Assembly: GCF_900103815.1 (NCBI RefSeq)
Contig: NZ_FNHZ01000009.1
Location: 1 to 64,000 of the forward strand
DNA length: 64,000 nucleotides
Source of the DNA: Lachnospira pectinoschiza
Lineage (GTDB): Bacteria; Bacillota; Clostridia; Lachnospirales; Lachnospiraceae
Reading direction: 5' to 3'
Shown here: positions 54,414 through 64,000 of the stretch, piece after piece
Layout of the letters: each line of letters begins with the position of its first letter
How positions within the stretch are numbered: the stretch's first letter is position 1
Notes under the pieces: model-generated
The model's database searches: none
Told to the model about the DNA's origin: nothing
What the model saw: only the letters and a program-made list of their open reading frames with translations
Made by a program: the position numbers and the translations under genes

Positions 54414-55397
54414 ATGACGATTAATGAAATAGCTAAATTGGCTGGCGTATCTAACGCAGCTGTTTCTAGGTATTTTAATAATGGCTATGTCTCTGATGAA
54501 AAAAGAGAAGCAATAAGGAAAGTGGTTGAGGAGACGGGCTATGTCCCATCTCCCCAGGCACAAACTTTGCGAACTAAGAAGACAAAGCTAATTGGCGTTA
54601 TAATTCCAAGACTTAATTCCACTGCAACTAACTTAGTTGTTAATGGCATATCGGATAGACTAGAAACTGAAGGCTATCAATTATTACTTGGAAACACCGG
54701 TGACGATGTATCTAAGGAACTAAAGTACCTTCAGGTTTTTAATGAGAATAGAGTGGATGGAGTTATATTGCTAAGTTCTATGGTAACTAATAAGCATAGA
54801 CTTGCAATTGATAAATTGAAATGTCCTGTGGTTATAATTGGACAGAATGTAGAGGGCTGCAATTGCATTTATTATAATGACTACCAAGCAGTTTATATGG
54901 TGACTAATTTTCTAATTGAGAAGGCCTGTAAAAGAATTGTTTTTATTGGCTTTAATGATGCAGACATTTCCAATGGTAAGCAGAGAAGAAAGGGCTTTAT
55001 AAAGGCCTTAAAGGATGCTCATTTGCCTTGTGAAGACAGTCAGATAAGTACTAGCGATATTAAGAAGCAATCTGGATATTTAATCATGGAGAGCTTGTAT
55101 AGTAACTATCCGGATCTTGATGGTGTTGTCTGTGCCTCAGATAGAGTTGCTGTAGGTGCAATAAAGTATTTACAGGATAGAGGAAAGAGAGTTCCTGAAG
55201 ACGTTAAGGTTGTAGGACACGACTATTCTGACTTTTCAATGGCTATTACGCCAACACTTACAACAGTTAAGTATCACTATGAAGAGGCTGGTGCTAAGGG
55301 TGCTGCTATGTTACTAAATTTAATTAGAGAGATACCTATTAGTGCTAACGAGGTAATGCTTGGCTACGAAATAATTGAGAATGATTCAACAAGATAG
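54414..55397 (+). CDS. LacI-family transcriptional regulator
   Basis: A 327-residue repressor. N-terminal helix-turn-helix and hinge: TINEIAKLAGVSNAAVSRYF, then GYVPSPQAQTLRTKKTKLIG. The periplasmic-binding-like effector domain includes DGVVCASDRVAVGAIKYL and GHDYSDFS. It is most like sugar-operon repressors such as ScrR, or a CcpA-like regulator. It is placed 1 bp after ptsI, so it could act on the cre-like site upstream of ptsH, giving feedback (inference). Confidence 0.88.
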   Translation: MTINEIAKLAGVSNAAVSRYFNNGYVSDEKREAIRKVVEETGYVPSPQAQTLRTKKTKLIGVIIPRLNSTATNLVVNGISDRLETEGYQLLLGNTGDDVSKELKYLQVFNENRVDGVILLSSMVTNKHRLAIDKLKCPVVIIGQNVEGCNCIYYNDYQAVYMVTNFLIEKACKRIVFIGFNDADISNGKQRRKGFIKALKDAHLPCEDSQISTSDIKKQSGYLIMESLYSNYPDLDGVVCASDRVAVGAIKYLQDRGKRVPEDVKVVGHDYSDFSMAITPTLTTVKYHYEEAGAKGAAMLLNLIREIPISANEVMLGYEIIENDSTR

Positions 55398-55443
55398 CAA
55401 TGTAAAGGTTAAATATAGGCTGGCGAAAAGCAAAGGAGATTAG

Positions 55444-55749
55444 ATGGCAGCAAATATTAAACAAGGTGATATTATTGAAGTAGCAGGAATTGATTTTGTT
55501 CCGCTAGTAATTAATAATAACGAGAATGCTAGGGATGCAAAGGTAATGGTGTGTCCTATAATTGATGAAGACAAGAACAATGACAAACATGTTTATGTTG
55601 AAGGTGAGAAGATAAAAGGATATGCTTGCTGTGATCAGGTAAGACGTATCAATCTACTGGCTAAACAATATAAAGCAATAGATCATATAAGCTATGAAGA
55701 CATAGCAGAGATTACTAGAACAGTGAATAGTATGATGAAATTTTTCTAA
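55444..55749 (+). CDS. MazF/PemK-like small protein without antitoxin
   Basis: A 101-residue protein: IKQGDIIEVAGIDFVPLVIN at the start, a central VCPIIDED strand and CDQVRRINLLAKQYKAID followed by ISYEDIAEITRTV. The order (GD-I strand, PI strand, QVR-D strand, final helix) resembles the MazF/PemK barrel, but the Pro-x-(L/V) substrate motif is weak and no MazE-like gene is adjacent. It may be a divergent, non-toxic member. AAAGGAGAT precedes the ATG; a terminator begins at the stop codon. It is probably the last gene of the pts transcript. Confidence 0.5.
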   Translation: MAANIKQGDIIEVAGIDFVPLVINNNENARDAKVMVCPIIDEDKNNDKHVYVEGEKIKGYACCDQVRRINLLAKQYKAIDHISYEDIAEITRTVNSMMKFF

Positions 55750-55778
55750 GGATTAGTATAAAAACTAATCCTTTTTTT
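55749..55778 (+). terminator. Intrinsic terminator
   Basis: AGGATTAGT (55749-55757) pairs with ACTAATCCT (55764-55772), then seven T. Confidence 0.93.
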
Positions 55779-55800
55779 ATGATTTTTTGTTATAAGGACT

Positions 55801-55868
55801 AAAAGGGGGTGGGTATTTTTGTTATATCTACCCCCTTTTACCCCCAAATTTAGATACAAAAAGGGGGT
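55801..55868. repeat. G/C-tract repeats with both orientations
   Basis: AAAAGGGGGT at 55801-55810 and 55859-55868, and its complement ACCCCCTTTT at 55830-55839, followed by another ACCCCC. Two alternative hairpins are possible. Function unknown. Confidence 0.75.
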
Positions 55869-55970
55869 AATTTAAGAAACTATATTATTGGTATATAAAT
55901 AACAAACCTAGATAAAATCTAGCTTTGTTCGATAGTTTGATAGTCAAATATTTCCACGTAAAAAACCCCC

Positions 55971-55999
55971 TTGACCGTCTAAATTCAGTAAATTATACT
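55971..55999 (+). promoter_or_regulatory. Promoter of the TetR leader transcript
   Basis: TTGACC (55971-55976), 17-bp spacer, TATACT (55994-55999), a strong match. Transcription would start about 270 nt before the TetR gene. Confidence 0.8.
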
Positions 56000-56025
56000 G
56001 TAAACAGTGTTAACGAACACTTTAC
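56000..56025. promoter_or_regulatory. Operator-like palindrome at the TetR promoter start site
   Basis: GTAAACAGTGTT, AACG, AACACTTTAC: perfect AGTGTT/AACACT half-sites (56006-56011 and 56016-56021) with outer GTAAA/TTTAC. The position just after the -10 box suits autorepression by the TetR protein. Confidence 0.65.
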
Positions 56026-56029
56026 TGCT

Positions 56030-56260
56030 GTAATACGAGTATCTAAGTGGGGTGGGATCCCTTAGAACTTAAGTAGATATATGTAGGGAGATAACACTGC
56101 TGGGGAACCTTCGGGATAAGTAGACGGGAGAAAGAAAGAATTCAAAACTAGAGCTGATTGGGATTTAAACTTTGGTTTCATGAATTCTAGAGTTTGGACT
56201 ACGCCAAACTCATTGCGTCCTTGATGACGCAAGCCATTAGGGACAGAAATATAGTCGTAG
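56030..56260 (+). other. Hairpin-rich 230-nt leader of the TetR gene
   Basis: No gene. Stems include TCTAAG/CTTAGA (56042-56066), a CC-TTCG-GG tetraloop (about 56108-56115), GAGTTTGG/CCAAACTC (about 56190-56211) and TTGCGTC/GACGCAA (about 56213-56232). AGAAATATAGTC near 56244-56255 can pair GACTA at 56197-56201 across the last hairpin. No riboswitch family recognised. Confidence 0.5.
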
Positions 56261-56276
56261 TGTGAATGGAGGCACA

Positions 56277-56888
56277 ATGCCGAAATTAACTAAAGAGGTT
56301 CGAGACTTAGTCGTGGCTAAAGCCAAACTCGAATTTCTAGAGAACGGTTTTGAGCACACTTCCATGCGTAACATTGCCAGCGACGTGGGAATTAGTGTCG
56401 CAGGGTTATACAAGCTCTTCACAAACAAAGAGGCGTTGTTTGACGAAGTGGTACAACCTGCAATGGATGAATTCAATAACTATTACGAGAGCGTGAAGAG
56501 AGATAGCATCAAAAGGATTGATGAGGATAATCTAGAGGCTATCTATGATACGAATAGTATTGAGAACGTGTTAAACATGTTATACGCAGATTTTGATGCT
56601 TTTAAACTTATTATCTATTGCTCAACGGGAACTAAATACGAGAATTTTCTTGATGACATTGTTGTGCGTGAATTAAAGGATGTTAATTCTTTTATTCAGA
56701 TTGCCAAAGAGAAAAAAGTTCCTATTAATACCGTGAAGCCAGAATATATGCAGATCTTGATGCGTGCATATTATGGAGCCTTGTTTGAAGTTGTAAGAAG
56801 AGATTTTACAAGAAGTCAAGCAGAGCAATTTCTTCAAACATTAATTGACTTTTTTGAGCCAGGTTGGCGAGAAATTTTCAGGGTGTAA
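56277..56888 (+). CDS. TetR/AcrR-family transcriptional regulator
   Basis: A 203-residue repressor. N-terminal TetR helix-turn-helix: AKLEFLENGFEHTSMRNIAS, then DVGISVAGLYKLFTNKEALF. The C-terminal ligand domain is helical and family-variable. The start at 56277 follows GGAGG; a GTG 15 bp upstream is rejected. No efflux pump or enzyme gene is adjacent; it is flanked by terminators, so its only visible target is its own promoter. The long leader before it is unusual for this family. Confidence 0.92.
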   Translation: MPKLTKEVRDLVVAKAKLEFLENGFEHTSMRNIASDVGISVAGLYKLFTNKEALFDEVVQPAMDEFNNYYESVKRDSIKRIDEDNLEAIYDTNSIENVLNMLYADFDAFKLIIYCSTGTKYENFLDDIVVRELKDVNSFIQIAKEKKVPINTVKPEYMQILMRAYYGALFEVVRRDFTRSQAEQFLQTLIDFFEPGWREIFRV

Positions 56889-56907
56889 CAAATAAAATAA
56901 ACGTGAA

Positions 56908-56948
56908 AGAAAAGAGTCTGACTGGGGAGTCAGGCTCTTTTCTTTTTT
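56908..56948 (+). terminator. Intrinsic terminator of the TetR gene
   Basis: AAGAGTCTGACT pairs with AGTCAGGCTCTT around a GGGG loop, followed by a T-rich tract ending TTTTTT. Confidence 0.88.
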
Positions 56949-57011
56949 GTAAATCAATGATATAATTTAAATACTACTAGTGTATAAATTTAATATTTGA
57001 TGAGGTTGAAT

Positions 57012-57794
57012 ATGGGCGGTAATAATGAAAAGAAGACAGTAAGCGAATCGGATTTGATATTTGACAAGAAATGTAAGTGTGCCGCATGTAATGCTGATTT
57101 CACCTATAAGCAGGTAAGAACTGGAAAAGCAAGATTTATAGGCACAGATGATGATTTAAGACCTAGATATTCTAATATCGATACAGTTAAATACGATGTT
57201 ATTATGTGTCCAGTATGTGGGTATTCTGCGGTTTCAAGAGAATTTGATATTGTATCAGATAGCCAGAGAATTCATTTAAACGAGGTAATTGGAAGTAAAT
57301 TTGCAGGTGTTGATATGTCTAATAAGCCGTTTTATACATATGATGATGCTATTGTACGTTATAAGATGGCCTTACTAACAGCAATTAATAAACTACCTGC
57401 AAAGTTAAGTGAGTGCGCCTTTTTGTGCCTAAAGCTCTCTTGGTTATACGAGGGAAGACTAGAGCAGATTTTAGATGGTGGAGATAAAAATGAATTATCT
57501 GACGAAGATTTTAGTAAATATATTGTTTATGAGCAGGGCCTTTTACAGTACAGAGAAGAGGCCTATAAGGGCTTTTCAGAGGCCTTAATTAAGGAGTATC
57601 CACCACTTTGTGGTATGGATGAAGAATCCATTGAATTCCTTATTGGCGTCCTTGCCATGAATTGTGGGGATTATGACGAGGCCTTAAATTACCTATCAAA
57701 GGTAGTGGTTTCAAAGAAGGTAAATCCTAAGGTTAAGGAAAAGGCTAGAGACATGATGGATTTATGCAAGGAAAAGAAAATGGATGCTTTTTAA
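57012..57794 (+). CDS. DUF2225 family protein
   Basis: A 260-residue cytoplasmic protein of the DUF2225 family. An N-terminal zinc-binding pair CAAC (after DKKCK) and CPVCGY gives a treble-clef-like module, followed by tetratricopeptide-like helices (DEALNYLSKVVVSKKVNPKV near the end). No function is established. The start at 57012 follows GAGG; the frame opens five codons earlier. Probably a single gene. Confidence 0.85.
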   Translation: MGGNNEKKTVSESDLIFDKKCKCAACNADFTYKQVRTGKARFIGTDDDLRPRYSNIDTVKYDVIMCPVCGYSAVSREFDIVSDSQRIHLNEVIGSKFAGVDMSNKPFYTYDDAIVRYKMALLTAINKLPAKLSECAFLCLKLSWLYEGRLEQILDGGDKNELSDEDFSKYIVYEQGLLQYREEAYKGFSEALIKEYPPLCGMDEESIEFLIGVLAMNCGDYDEALNYLSKVVVSKKVNPKVKEKARDMMDLCKEKKMDAF

Positions 57795-57818
57795 AAGCTA
57801 GGGAGTAAGCATACAGTC

Positions 57819-57847
57819 TTGACATACAAAGTTATCTAGGATAACAT
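57819..57847 (+). promoter_or_regulatory. Promoter of the degV gene
   Basis: TTGACA (57819-57824), 17-bp spacer, TAACAT (57842-57847). Confidence 0.75.
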
Positions 57848-57919
57848 AATCTAGTATTAAAAACTACGTAACGTGTATATATATGTCTTGAAGGATAATG
57901 GTATTTGGAGGAGAGATTA

Positions 57920-58759
57920 ATGGCTTATAAGATTGTAGTTGACAGTTGTTGTGACTTACCAGAGGAATACAGAAAAGACGAGCATTTCGCAGTAGTTCCT
58001 CTTACACTTGTTGTGGATGATGATGAAATAATTGATGATGAGACCTTTGATCAGTTAGACTTTTTAAGAAGAGTTAAAGAGTCTAAGAATGGTGCTCATT
58101 CAGCATGTCCATCACCACAAAGATATATTGATGAATTTGAGAATGTAACTGATACTGACATTTACGTCGTGACATTATCTTCTAAGTTAAGTGGAAGTTA
58201 TAATGCGGCAGTACTTGCAGGTGAAATGTATAAAGAAGATGGCGGAACTAATAAGGTTCATGTTTTTGATTCTAGATCAGCCGCTGCAGGCGAGGTTTTA
58301 ATTGCTTTTATGATTGAGAGAGCAGTTAAGGAAGGCTTAAGTTTTGAAGAGGTTGTTGAGAGAATTGAAAAGTTTAGAGCTGGAATGGGAACTTATTTCG
58401 TTCTTGAAACTCTTGAGGTTTTAAGAAAGAATGGCCGTCTATCAAACTTAAAAGCAGCTTTGGTATCTGCTCTTAACATCAAGCCAATTATGGCGGGTGA
58501 CGATGGAAGCATCGTTAAACTAGGTCAGAGTAGGGGGATGGACAAAGCACTAGCGCATATGATTGATTATATCAAGGCAGACACAGTTGATTCAGCTAAT
58601 AAGACCTTAGTTATAGCTCATTGTAATGCGCCAGCAAGAGCGTTAAAGCTCAAGGAGTTAATTGAGAAGGCAATGGAAATTAAAGAGGTTGTTATCGTGG
58701 ATACAGCGGGAGTTAGCTCGCTATATGCCTATGATGGCGGCATTGTAGTAAGTGTATAG
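57920..58759 (+). CDS. DegV family fatty-acid-binding protein
   Basis: A 279-residue DegV protein, the family that includes FakB fatty-acid carriers feeding FakA kinase. Family marks: IVVDSCCDLP at the N-terminus, VTLSSKLSGSYNAAVLAG (phosphate and carboxylate contacts), VFDSRSAAAGE and RKNGRLSNLKA. No fakA is adjacent. The start at 57920 follows TTGGAGGAGAG; an upstream in-frame ATG is rejected. Confidence 0.92.
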   Translation: MAYKIVVDSCCDLPEEYRKDEHFAVVPLTLVVDDDEIIDDETFDQLDFLRRVKESKNGAHSACPSPQRYIDEFENVTDTDIYVVTLSSKLSGSYNAAVLAGEMYKEDGGTNKVHVFDSRSAAAGEVLIAFMIERAVKEGLSFEEVVERIEKFRAGMGTYFVLETLEVLRKNGRLSNLKAALVSALNIKPIMAGDDGSIVKLGQSRGMDKALAHMIDYIKADTVDSANKTLVIAHCNAPARALKLKELIEKAMEIKEVVIVDTAGVSSLYAYDGGIVVSV

Positions 58760-58822
58760 GTCTATACATTTTCTTATTGATAAATATTATCGTTAATTCT
58801 TTGTCAAATGTTCTTAGCTTTA

Positions 58823-58851
58823 TTGTGTATACATTTTTTAGATGATAAAAT
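58823..58851 (+). promoter_or_regulatory. Promoter of eno
   Basis: TTGTGT (58823-58828), 17-bp spacer, TAAAAT (58846-58851). Confidence 0.6.
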
Positions 58852-58880
58852 GGTGTTGGTTATCGGTTAGTAATAACTAA

Positions 58881-60209
<1,329 letters not shown>

Positions 60210-60265
60210 TTAAGCCTTAAGCAATTAATAGTTGACTATATGCTAATAACTAAATAAATCAATTT

Positions 60266-60296
60266 AAGGGTACTTCCTTTTGGGAGTGCCCTTTTT
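60266..60296 (+). terminator. Intrinsic terminator of eno
   Basis: AAGGGTACTTCC pairs with GGGAGTGCCCTT around a TTTT loop, then a T run to 60296. Confidence 0.85.
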
Positions 60297-60384
60297 GTAT
60301 CTATGCATAATTGTATATAAACTATCTTTGTGCTATAATTAACCTAGTTGAATTCGTGATTGTTTGATTAAATGAGGTTTATAT

Positions 60385-63300
60385 ATGGATTTTTATCCAC
60401 AAAATTTAGAGAAAAAAGAAAAAATTATACATTATCTAATAGAGGCTTTTGCGGTTATATTTTCTGTAATTATATTCTGTGCTGATTTAAGGGAAAATAT
60501 ATTCTTCTTAAGCTATAATGGTATGGTTTATTATTTAGATTTTTTGCCGACTATGCTAATTTCCGGAATTCTAGGCTATGTACCTGCAATGATATATATT
60601 TTATTAATCTTTGGAGGACAGGTTATATTTGATTTACAGTTGGCGGCTAGAATATCGGTACATTTATTTTTGGTTATTATTATGTATATGATGGCGAGAA
60701 AATGGTGGTTCCGTTCCTATAAGACTATAACAATAGGTTTTATTATAGTTTCCCTTTATGTTTCTATAGGCAACGTGATAATACTTGCCTTGTGTGGTAT
60801 AAATGCGTTACCAGTTTGTACAGCTTATAACTTGTTTAAATTTTATGTAGGCTCCTTATCTCAGGTAGTTTTCGCATTTGTAATAATTTATAATGTCCTA
60901 ATTAATTTAGAGGATCGAAAGAAAAATTTATTCTCTGTGGGACATTTTTACACAGCTAATTATGTTGATAATGAAGAAGACCAGATCTTTGATATAAAGT
61001 CGGATTTACGAAGAAGAGTGGTGCTCTACATTATTGTTGAATTGATACTTATATCTTTGGTGGCAGGAGTTATTGGCTCCCTATCCCTTAGGGTTACAGA
61101 CGTTGATAGTGATTACACAAGAGCCTATATTTTGCAGTATTCAAAGACGGGATATCTTTCCACCTCTGTTGGAATTGGTCATCTAGAATTTATCTTTAGA
61201 GTAACTAGTATTATTGCTTGCATGGTAATTCCGGTGGTATCCATTTTCATATATTCCATTCAGACCTCAGTGCTTTTTCCAATCAGGCACATGACCAATT
61301 ACCTAAAGAAATTTGGTATGGCAAATTCTGATGAGGAAAGAGTAAGAATTGTTAAGGAATATGTTAAGCTGCAACCTAAGAGAAAAGGGGATATGCTGAT
61401 TCTTTATAACAATCTAAACAATGTAATGCAAGACGTTATGGATTATATTGATAAGATTAATAAAGAGCAGGAATTAAAGACGGAGCTTGAGATTGCAAAG
61501 CAGGCTAATGAGGCAAAGAATAACTTCCTATCAAGCATTTCTCATGAAATTAGAACCCCGATAAATGCAGTGCTTGGCATGGATGAGTTAATTATTCGAG
61601 AGACTAGTGAACGCAATATAAAGCAATATGCTTATAACATAAAAAATGCAGGAAATACCTTACTTTCACTTATTAGTGACGTTTTGGATTTCTCTAAAAT
61701 TGAAGCTGGAAAAATGGAAATCATAAACATTGAATATGATTTAAGTTCTACTATAAATGACCTAGTGGTAATGATTGATACTAGGGCCAAGGACAAGGGT
61801 TTAGCTTTTAACGTATTTGTAGACCCTTACCTTCCAAAAATCCTCTACGGGGACGAATTGAGGCTTAAACAGTGTGTTTTGAATTTACTTACTAACGCAG
61901 TTAAGTATACGCCAGAAGGTTCAGTTACCCTAAGGGTTGGCTTTGATGACATAGCAAACGACCAGATAAGGCTTAAAATCTGGGTTGAGGATACGGGCAT
62001 GGGAATTGCCAAGGAAGATATGGACAAGTTCTTTAGCCCATTTGAAAGACTAGATATGAAGCGCAACAGAACCACAGAAGGCACAGGCCTTGGAATGAGT
62101 ATTGTAACAAAGCTTCTAGAGATGATGGGAGCTAATTTAAAGGTCTATAGTAAAGTTGGAGTAGGTTCTAGATTTTTAATAGAAATCAATCAGAAAATTA
62201 TTCGCAGAGAGGTTATGGGTAATTTCGTGGAATCATATATTAAAGCACAGGATGGAAGTCAGGAGTATTCAGAAAGCTTTAAGACAGATAATGTAAGAAT
62301 ACTCGTGGTTGATGATACAGAGATGAATTTAATAGTAATTAAGGGCTTGCTCAAAAATACCGGAGTTAAGATAGACACAGCTCTAAGCGGTGTTGAAGCT
62401 CTGGGCCTTATAAAGACTATAAGGTATGATGTCATTTTCATAGATCATAGAATGCCAAATATGAGCGGCATTGAGCTCTTGCATCTCATGAATGAATCTG
62501 AGGAGAATAAAAATGTAGGCGTGCCCGTTATTGCCCTTACTGCCAACGTGGTTTCCGGCGCTAGGGACATGTATCTAAAGGAGGGCTTTACAGACTATAT
62601 GTCAAAGCCAGTGGATGGGGCAAGGCTTGAAGATATGATTGTTAGGCTTGTGCCAGAGGAGAAGATTAACCTTCTTAAGCCTATGGAAAATGTATCTAAT
62701 AGTGAAAAGGAAAAGCCTAGCGAAAGCGCAGCTTCTAGCTCAAATATTACTATTGGAACGAATCATTACGGCGGCACAGCAGTTAAGAGTCAGGGCGCTA
62801 AATTAAACGCAGAGGAGCGTTTTAATAAGGATGTGGAAGGCATCGATTTTGATATGGCGGTGCAAAACTGTGGCGGCGAGGATGTGCTTGAAGAGGTTTT
62901 GGAGAATTTCTTAATTAACATTGATTCAAAGCATGACATGATTGAGAAATACTACAAAGAAGGGGATATTAGAAATTACACAATTCAGGTGCATTCAATT
63001 AAGAGTTCTGCAAGACTTATAGGTGCTATGGATATTTCCCGTAGGGCTGCAAGCCTCGAGCAGAATGGTATGGATGAAAATGTTGACGAGATCAATAGTT
63101 TAACACCAAAGTTTTTAGAGGATCTCCTAACATATAAGGACAAAATTAACACTGTTTTGAGAAAGGATGGGGCTAGTAAGGTTTATAAGCCAGAGATTGA
63201 AATTAACATGTTAAAGGATGCCTTTAGAAGTCTAGAGGAGCTTGTGGCAGCCTTTGATTTTGATGGAGCGGATTCTATTATGGATATGCTTGATGAATAC

Positions 63301-63411
63301 TCAGTTCCAGCAGAATATGAGGAGGTTTATGACAAGTTAATTCAGCTTATGGCGGCAGTAGATATTGATGGATTAACAGCACTTTTAAAGGAAGTTAATG
63401 CAGATAATTAA
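60385..63411 (+). CDS. Hybrid sensor histidine kinase (membrane, HisKA-HATPase-REC-HPt)
   Basis: A 1008-residue kinase. Five or six membrane helices (about 17-185), a further helix (about 210-232), an outside loop and a last helix (about 268-290), then a HAMP-like linker and coiled coil. HisKA has SHEIRTPINAVLG with His387; HATPase has DTGMGI and GTGLGMS; REC has Asp687 in IFIDHRMPNMSG; a linker with Ser/Ala runs leads to the HPt domain with His870 in VHSIKSSARLIGA. The last 80 residues form a further helical stretch. It resembles the kinase at 47125 but is longer. A receiver protein follows 107 bp downstream. Confidence 0.92.
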   Translation: MDFYPQNLEKKEKIIHYLIEAFAVIFSVIIFCADLRENIFFLSYNGMVYYLDFLPTMLISGILGYVPAMIYILLIFGGQVIFDLQLAARISVHLFLVIIMYMMARKWWFRSYKTITIGFIIVSLYVSIGNVIILALCGINALPVCTAYNLFKFYVGSLSQVVFAFVIIYNVLINLEDRKKNLFSVGHFYTANYVDNEEDQIFDIKSDLRRRVVLYIIVELILISLVAGVIGSLSLRVTDVDSDYTRAYILQYSKTGYLSTSVGIGHLEFIFRVTSIIACMVIPVVSIFIYSIQTSVLFPIRHMTNYLKKFGMANSDEERVRIVKEYVKLQPKRKGDMLILYNNLNNVMQDVMDYIDKINKEQELKTELEIAKQANEAKNNFLSSISHEIRTPINAVLGMDELIIRETSERNIKQYAYNIKNAGNTLLSLISDVLDFSKIEAGKMEIINIEYDLSSTINDLVVMIDTRAKDKGLAFNVFVDPYLPKILYGDELRLKQCVLNLLTNAVKYTPEGSVTLRVGFDDIANDQIRLKIWVEDTGMGIAKEDMDKFFSPFERLDMKRNRTTEGTGLGMSIVTKLLEMMGANLKVYSKVGVGSRFLIEINQKIIRREVMGNFVESYIKAQDGSQEYSESFKTDNVRILVVDDTEMNLIVIKGLLKNTGVKIDTALSGVEALGLIKTIRYDVIFIDHRMPNMSGIELLHLMNESEENKNVGVPVIALTANVVSGARDMYLKEGFTDYMSKPVDGARLEDMIVRLVPEEKINLLKPMENVSNSEKEKPSESAASSSNITIGTNHYGGTAVKSQGAKLNAEERFNKDVEGIDFDMAVQNCGGEDVLEEVLENFLINIDSKHDMIEKYYKEGDIRNYTIQVHSIKSSARLIGAMDISRRAASLEQNGMDENVDEINSLTPKFLEDLLTYKDKINTVLRKDGASKVYKPEIEINMLKDAFRSLEELVAAFDFDGADSIMDMLDEYSVPAEYEEVYDKLIQLMAAVDIDGLTALLKEVNADN

Positions 63412-63518
63412 AAATCATCTAACTAAATTTTAATTACTAAAAATATTAATTGTTGCAAATAAAAAGATTTCTAGTAAAATATAACATTATGGACAAAATT
63501 AACTAAGTGAGGTCGAAT

Positions 63519-64000
63519 ATGGACAAGAAAGTTCTGTTATTAGGCGATAGCAATTCTTTTATGGTGGGTGCAATTGAAAAGGAGTTAATTAAGGCCCGTT
63601 TTAAGGTAACAAGGGCTGAGATTGACGAAGAATCAATTAAGGCTGTTGGTCAATTACCGGAATTGTTTATTATGTATCTAGAGCGCGAATTTGCTTTAAA
63701 TGATGAGAATTTAATATATATTAATAACCTTTTAAAGGATGATATGGATAGATTATTATACCTTGTTGGTAGTGATAAGGAGGTTAATTCTCTAAAGCCT
63801 GCAATTGAGGATGATCTCATATCTGGTATCTTTAAAAGACCGATTAATATTAAGAACTTAACCGTTGTTTTAGAAGAAGTAATGGATAAGCGTTCTAAGA
63901 TTGAGGAGAAAAAAAGAATATTGGTTTGCGATGATGATGGAACTATGCTAAGAACTATGAAATCATGGCTAAATGAGAAGTATCAGGTATTTATGGTAAA
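63519..64000 (+). CDS. Response regulator with two receiver-like domains (3' end outside window)
   Basis: The visible 160 codons begin at an ATG behind GAGG. The first 115 residues look like a worn receiver: VLLLGDSNSFM replaces the acidic pocket, and the phospho-acceptor position reads MYLEREF, with no Asp. A true receiver begins near residue 130: RILVCDDDGTMLRTM. The gene continues past the window, so output domains are unknown. It follows the hybrid kinase and is its likely phosphate acceptor. Confidence 0.82.
   Translation, partial: MDKKVLLLGDSNSFMVGAIEKELIKARFKVTRAEIDEESIKAVGQLPELFIMYLEREFALNDENLIYINNLLKDDMDRLLYLVGSDKEVNSLKPAIEDDLISGIFKRPINIKNLTVVLEEVMDKRSKIEEKKRILVCDDDGTMLRTMKSWLNEKYQVFMV

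Noticed and set aside
56190..56260. Group I intron core upstream of the TetR gene
   Set aside because: AGAAATATAGTC resembles the S element and pairs GACTA, but a perfect hairpin occupies the P3 region and no P/Q elements or splice sites could be found.

Overview
The window reads as chromosomal DNA of a low-GC Firmicute of the Lachnospiraceae type (Butyrivibrio, Pseudobutyrivibrio and relatives). This is inferred from strong AGGAGG ribosome sites, intrinsic terminators, a PPi-dependent phosphofructokinase, an S-component thiamine transporter under a TPP riboswitch, a PTS HPr/EI pair, DUF1846, DUF2225 and DegV proteins, and several cyclic-di-GMP and hybrid-kinase proteins. No rRNA, tRNA or CRISPR array was found.

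Layout. 1-6.7 kb is an accessory region: the end of an IS200/IS605-type tnpB, a flavin reductase gene, an AT-rich two-gene ATPase/RloB pair (candidate phage defence), a c-di-GMP-I riboswitch with a hairpin-rich leader and tandem terminators ahead of a wall-anchored surface protein, then a flavin-reductase copy with an internal deletion and a truncated neighbour. 6.7-10.2 kb holds a DUF4143 ATPase behind three operators spaced exactly 32 bp, thrH, and a Gfo/Idh/MocA oxidoreductase. 11-19.5 kb is carbohydrate and peptide metabolism (pfp, GH1, GH13, pepT), interrupted at the 3' end of the GH13 gene by an AT-rich insert (lipoprotein plus papain-like protease) bounded by a 29-bp direct repeat. 19.7-28.2 kb has ybaK, a large adenosine-deaminase-like protein with a C-terminal Rossmann-like region, sbcDC and a CAP-domain protein. 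28.4-31.6 kb is the TPP-riboswitch operon thiD-thiC-thiT.

34.8-47 kb centres on signalling: two membrane diguanylate cyclases (minus strand) face a REC-GGDEF protein that heads a compact run of genes: LRR protein, DUF2201/VWA protein, M32 carboxypeptidase, MoxR-type ATPase, DUF5662 protein and transglutaminase-like lipoprotein. 47.1-52.3 kb is a phosphorelay: a complete hybrid kinase with HPt, a second membrane kinase that has lost both phosphorylatable histidines, and a CheY-like receiver. A second hybrid kinase plus receiver protein begins at 60.4 kb and runs off the window. Between them lie ptsH-ptsI-lacI (promoter, cre site, and an HPr with Lys at position 46), a MazF-like orphan, a TetR gene with a structured leader, DUF2225, degV and eno.

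Noncoding DNA is unusually patterned. At least three near-identical palindrome families recur, two long spacers share a degenerate repeat, and several leaders contain long inverted repeats. The strongest candidates for something undescribed are the riboswitch-linked multihelix leader (3.95-4.25 kb), the insert with att-like repeats at 16.2-17.95 kb, the histidine-less kinase, the 38.5-47 kb gene set, and the 32-bp operator array.
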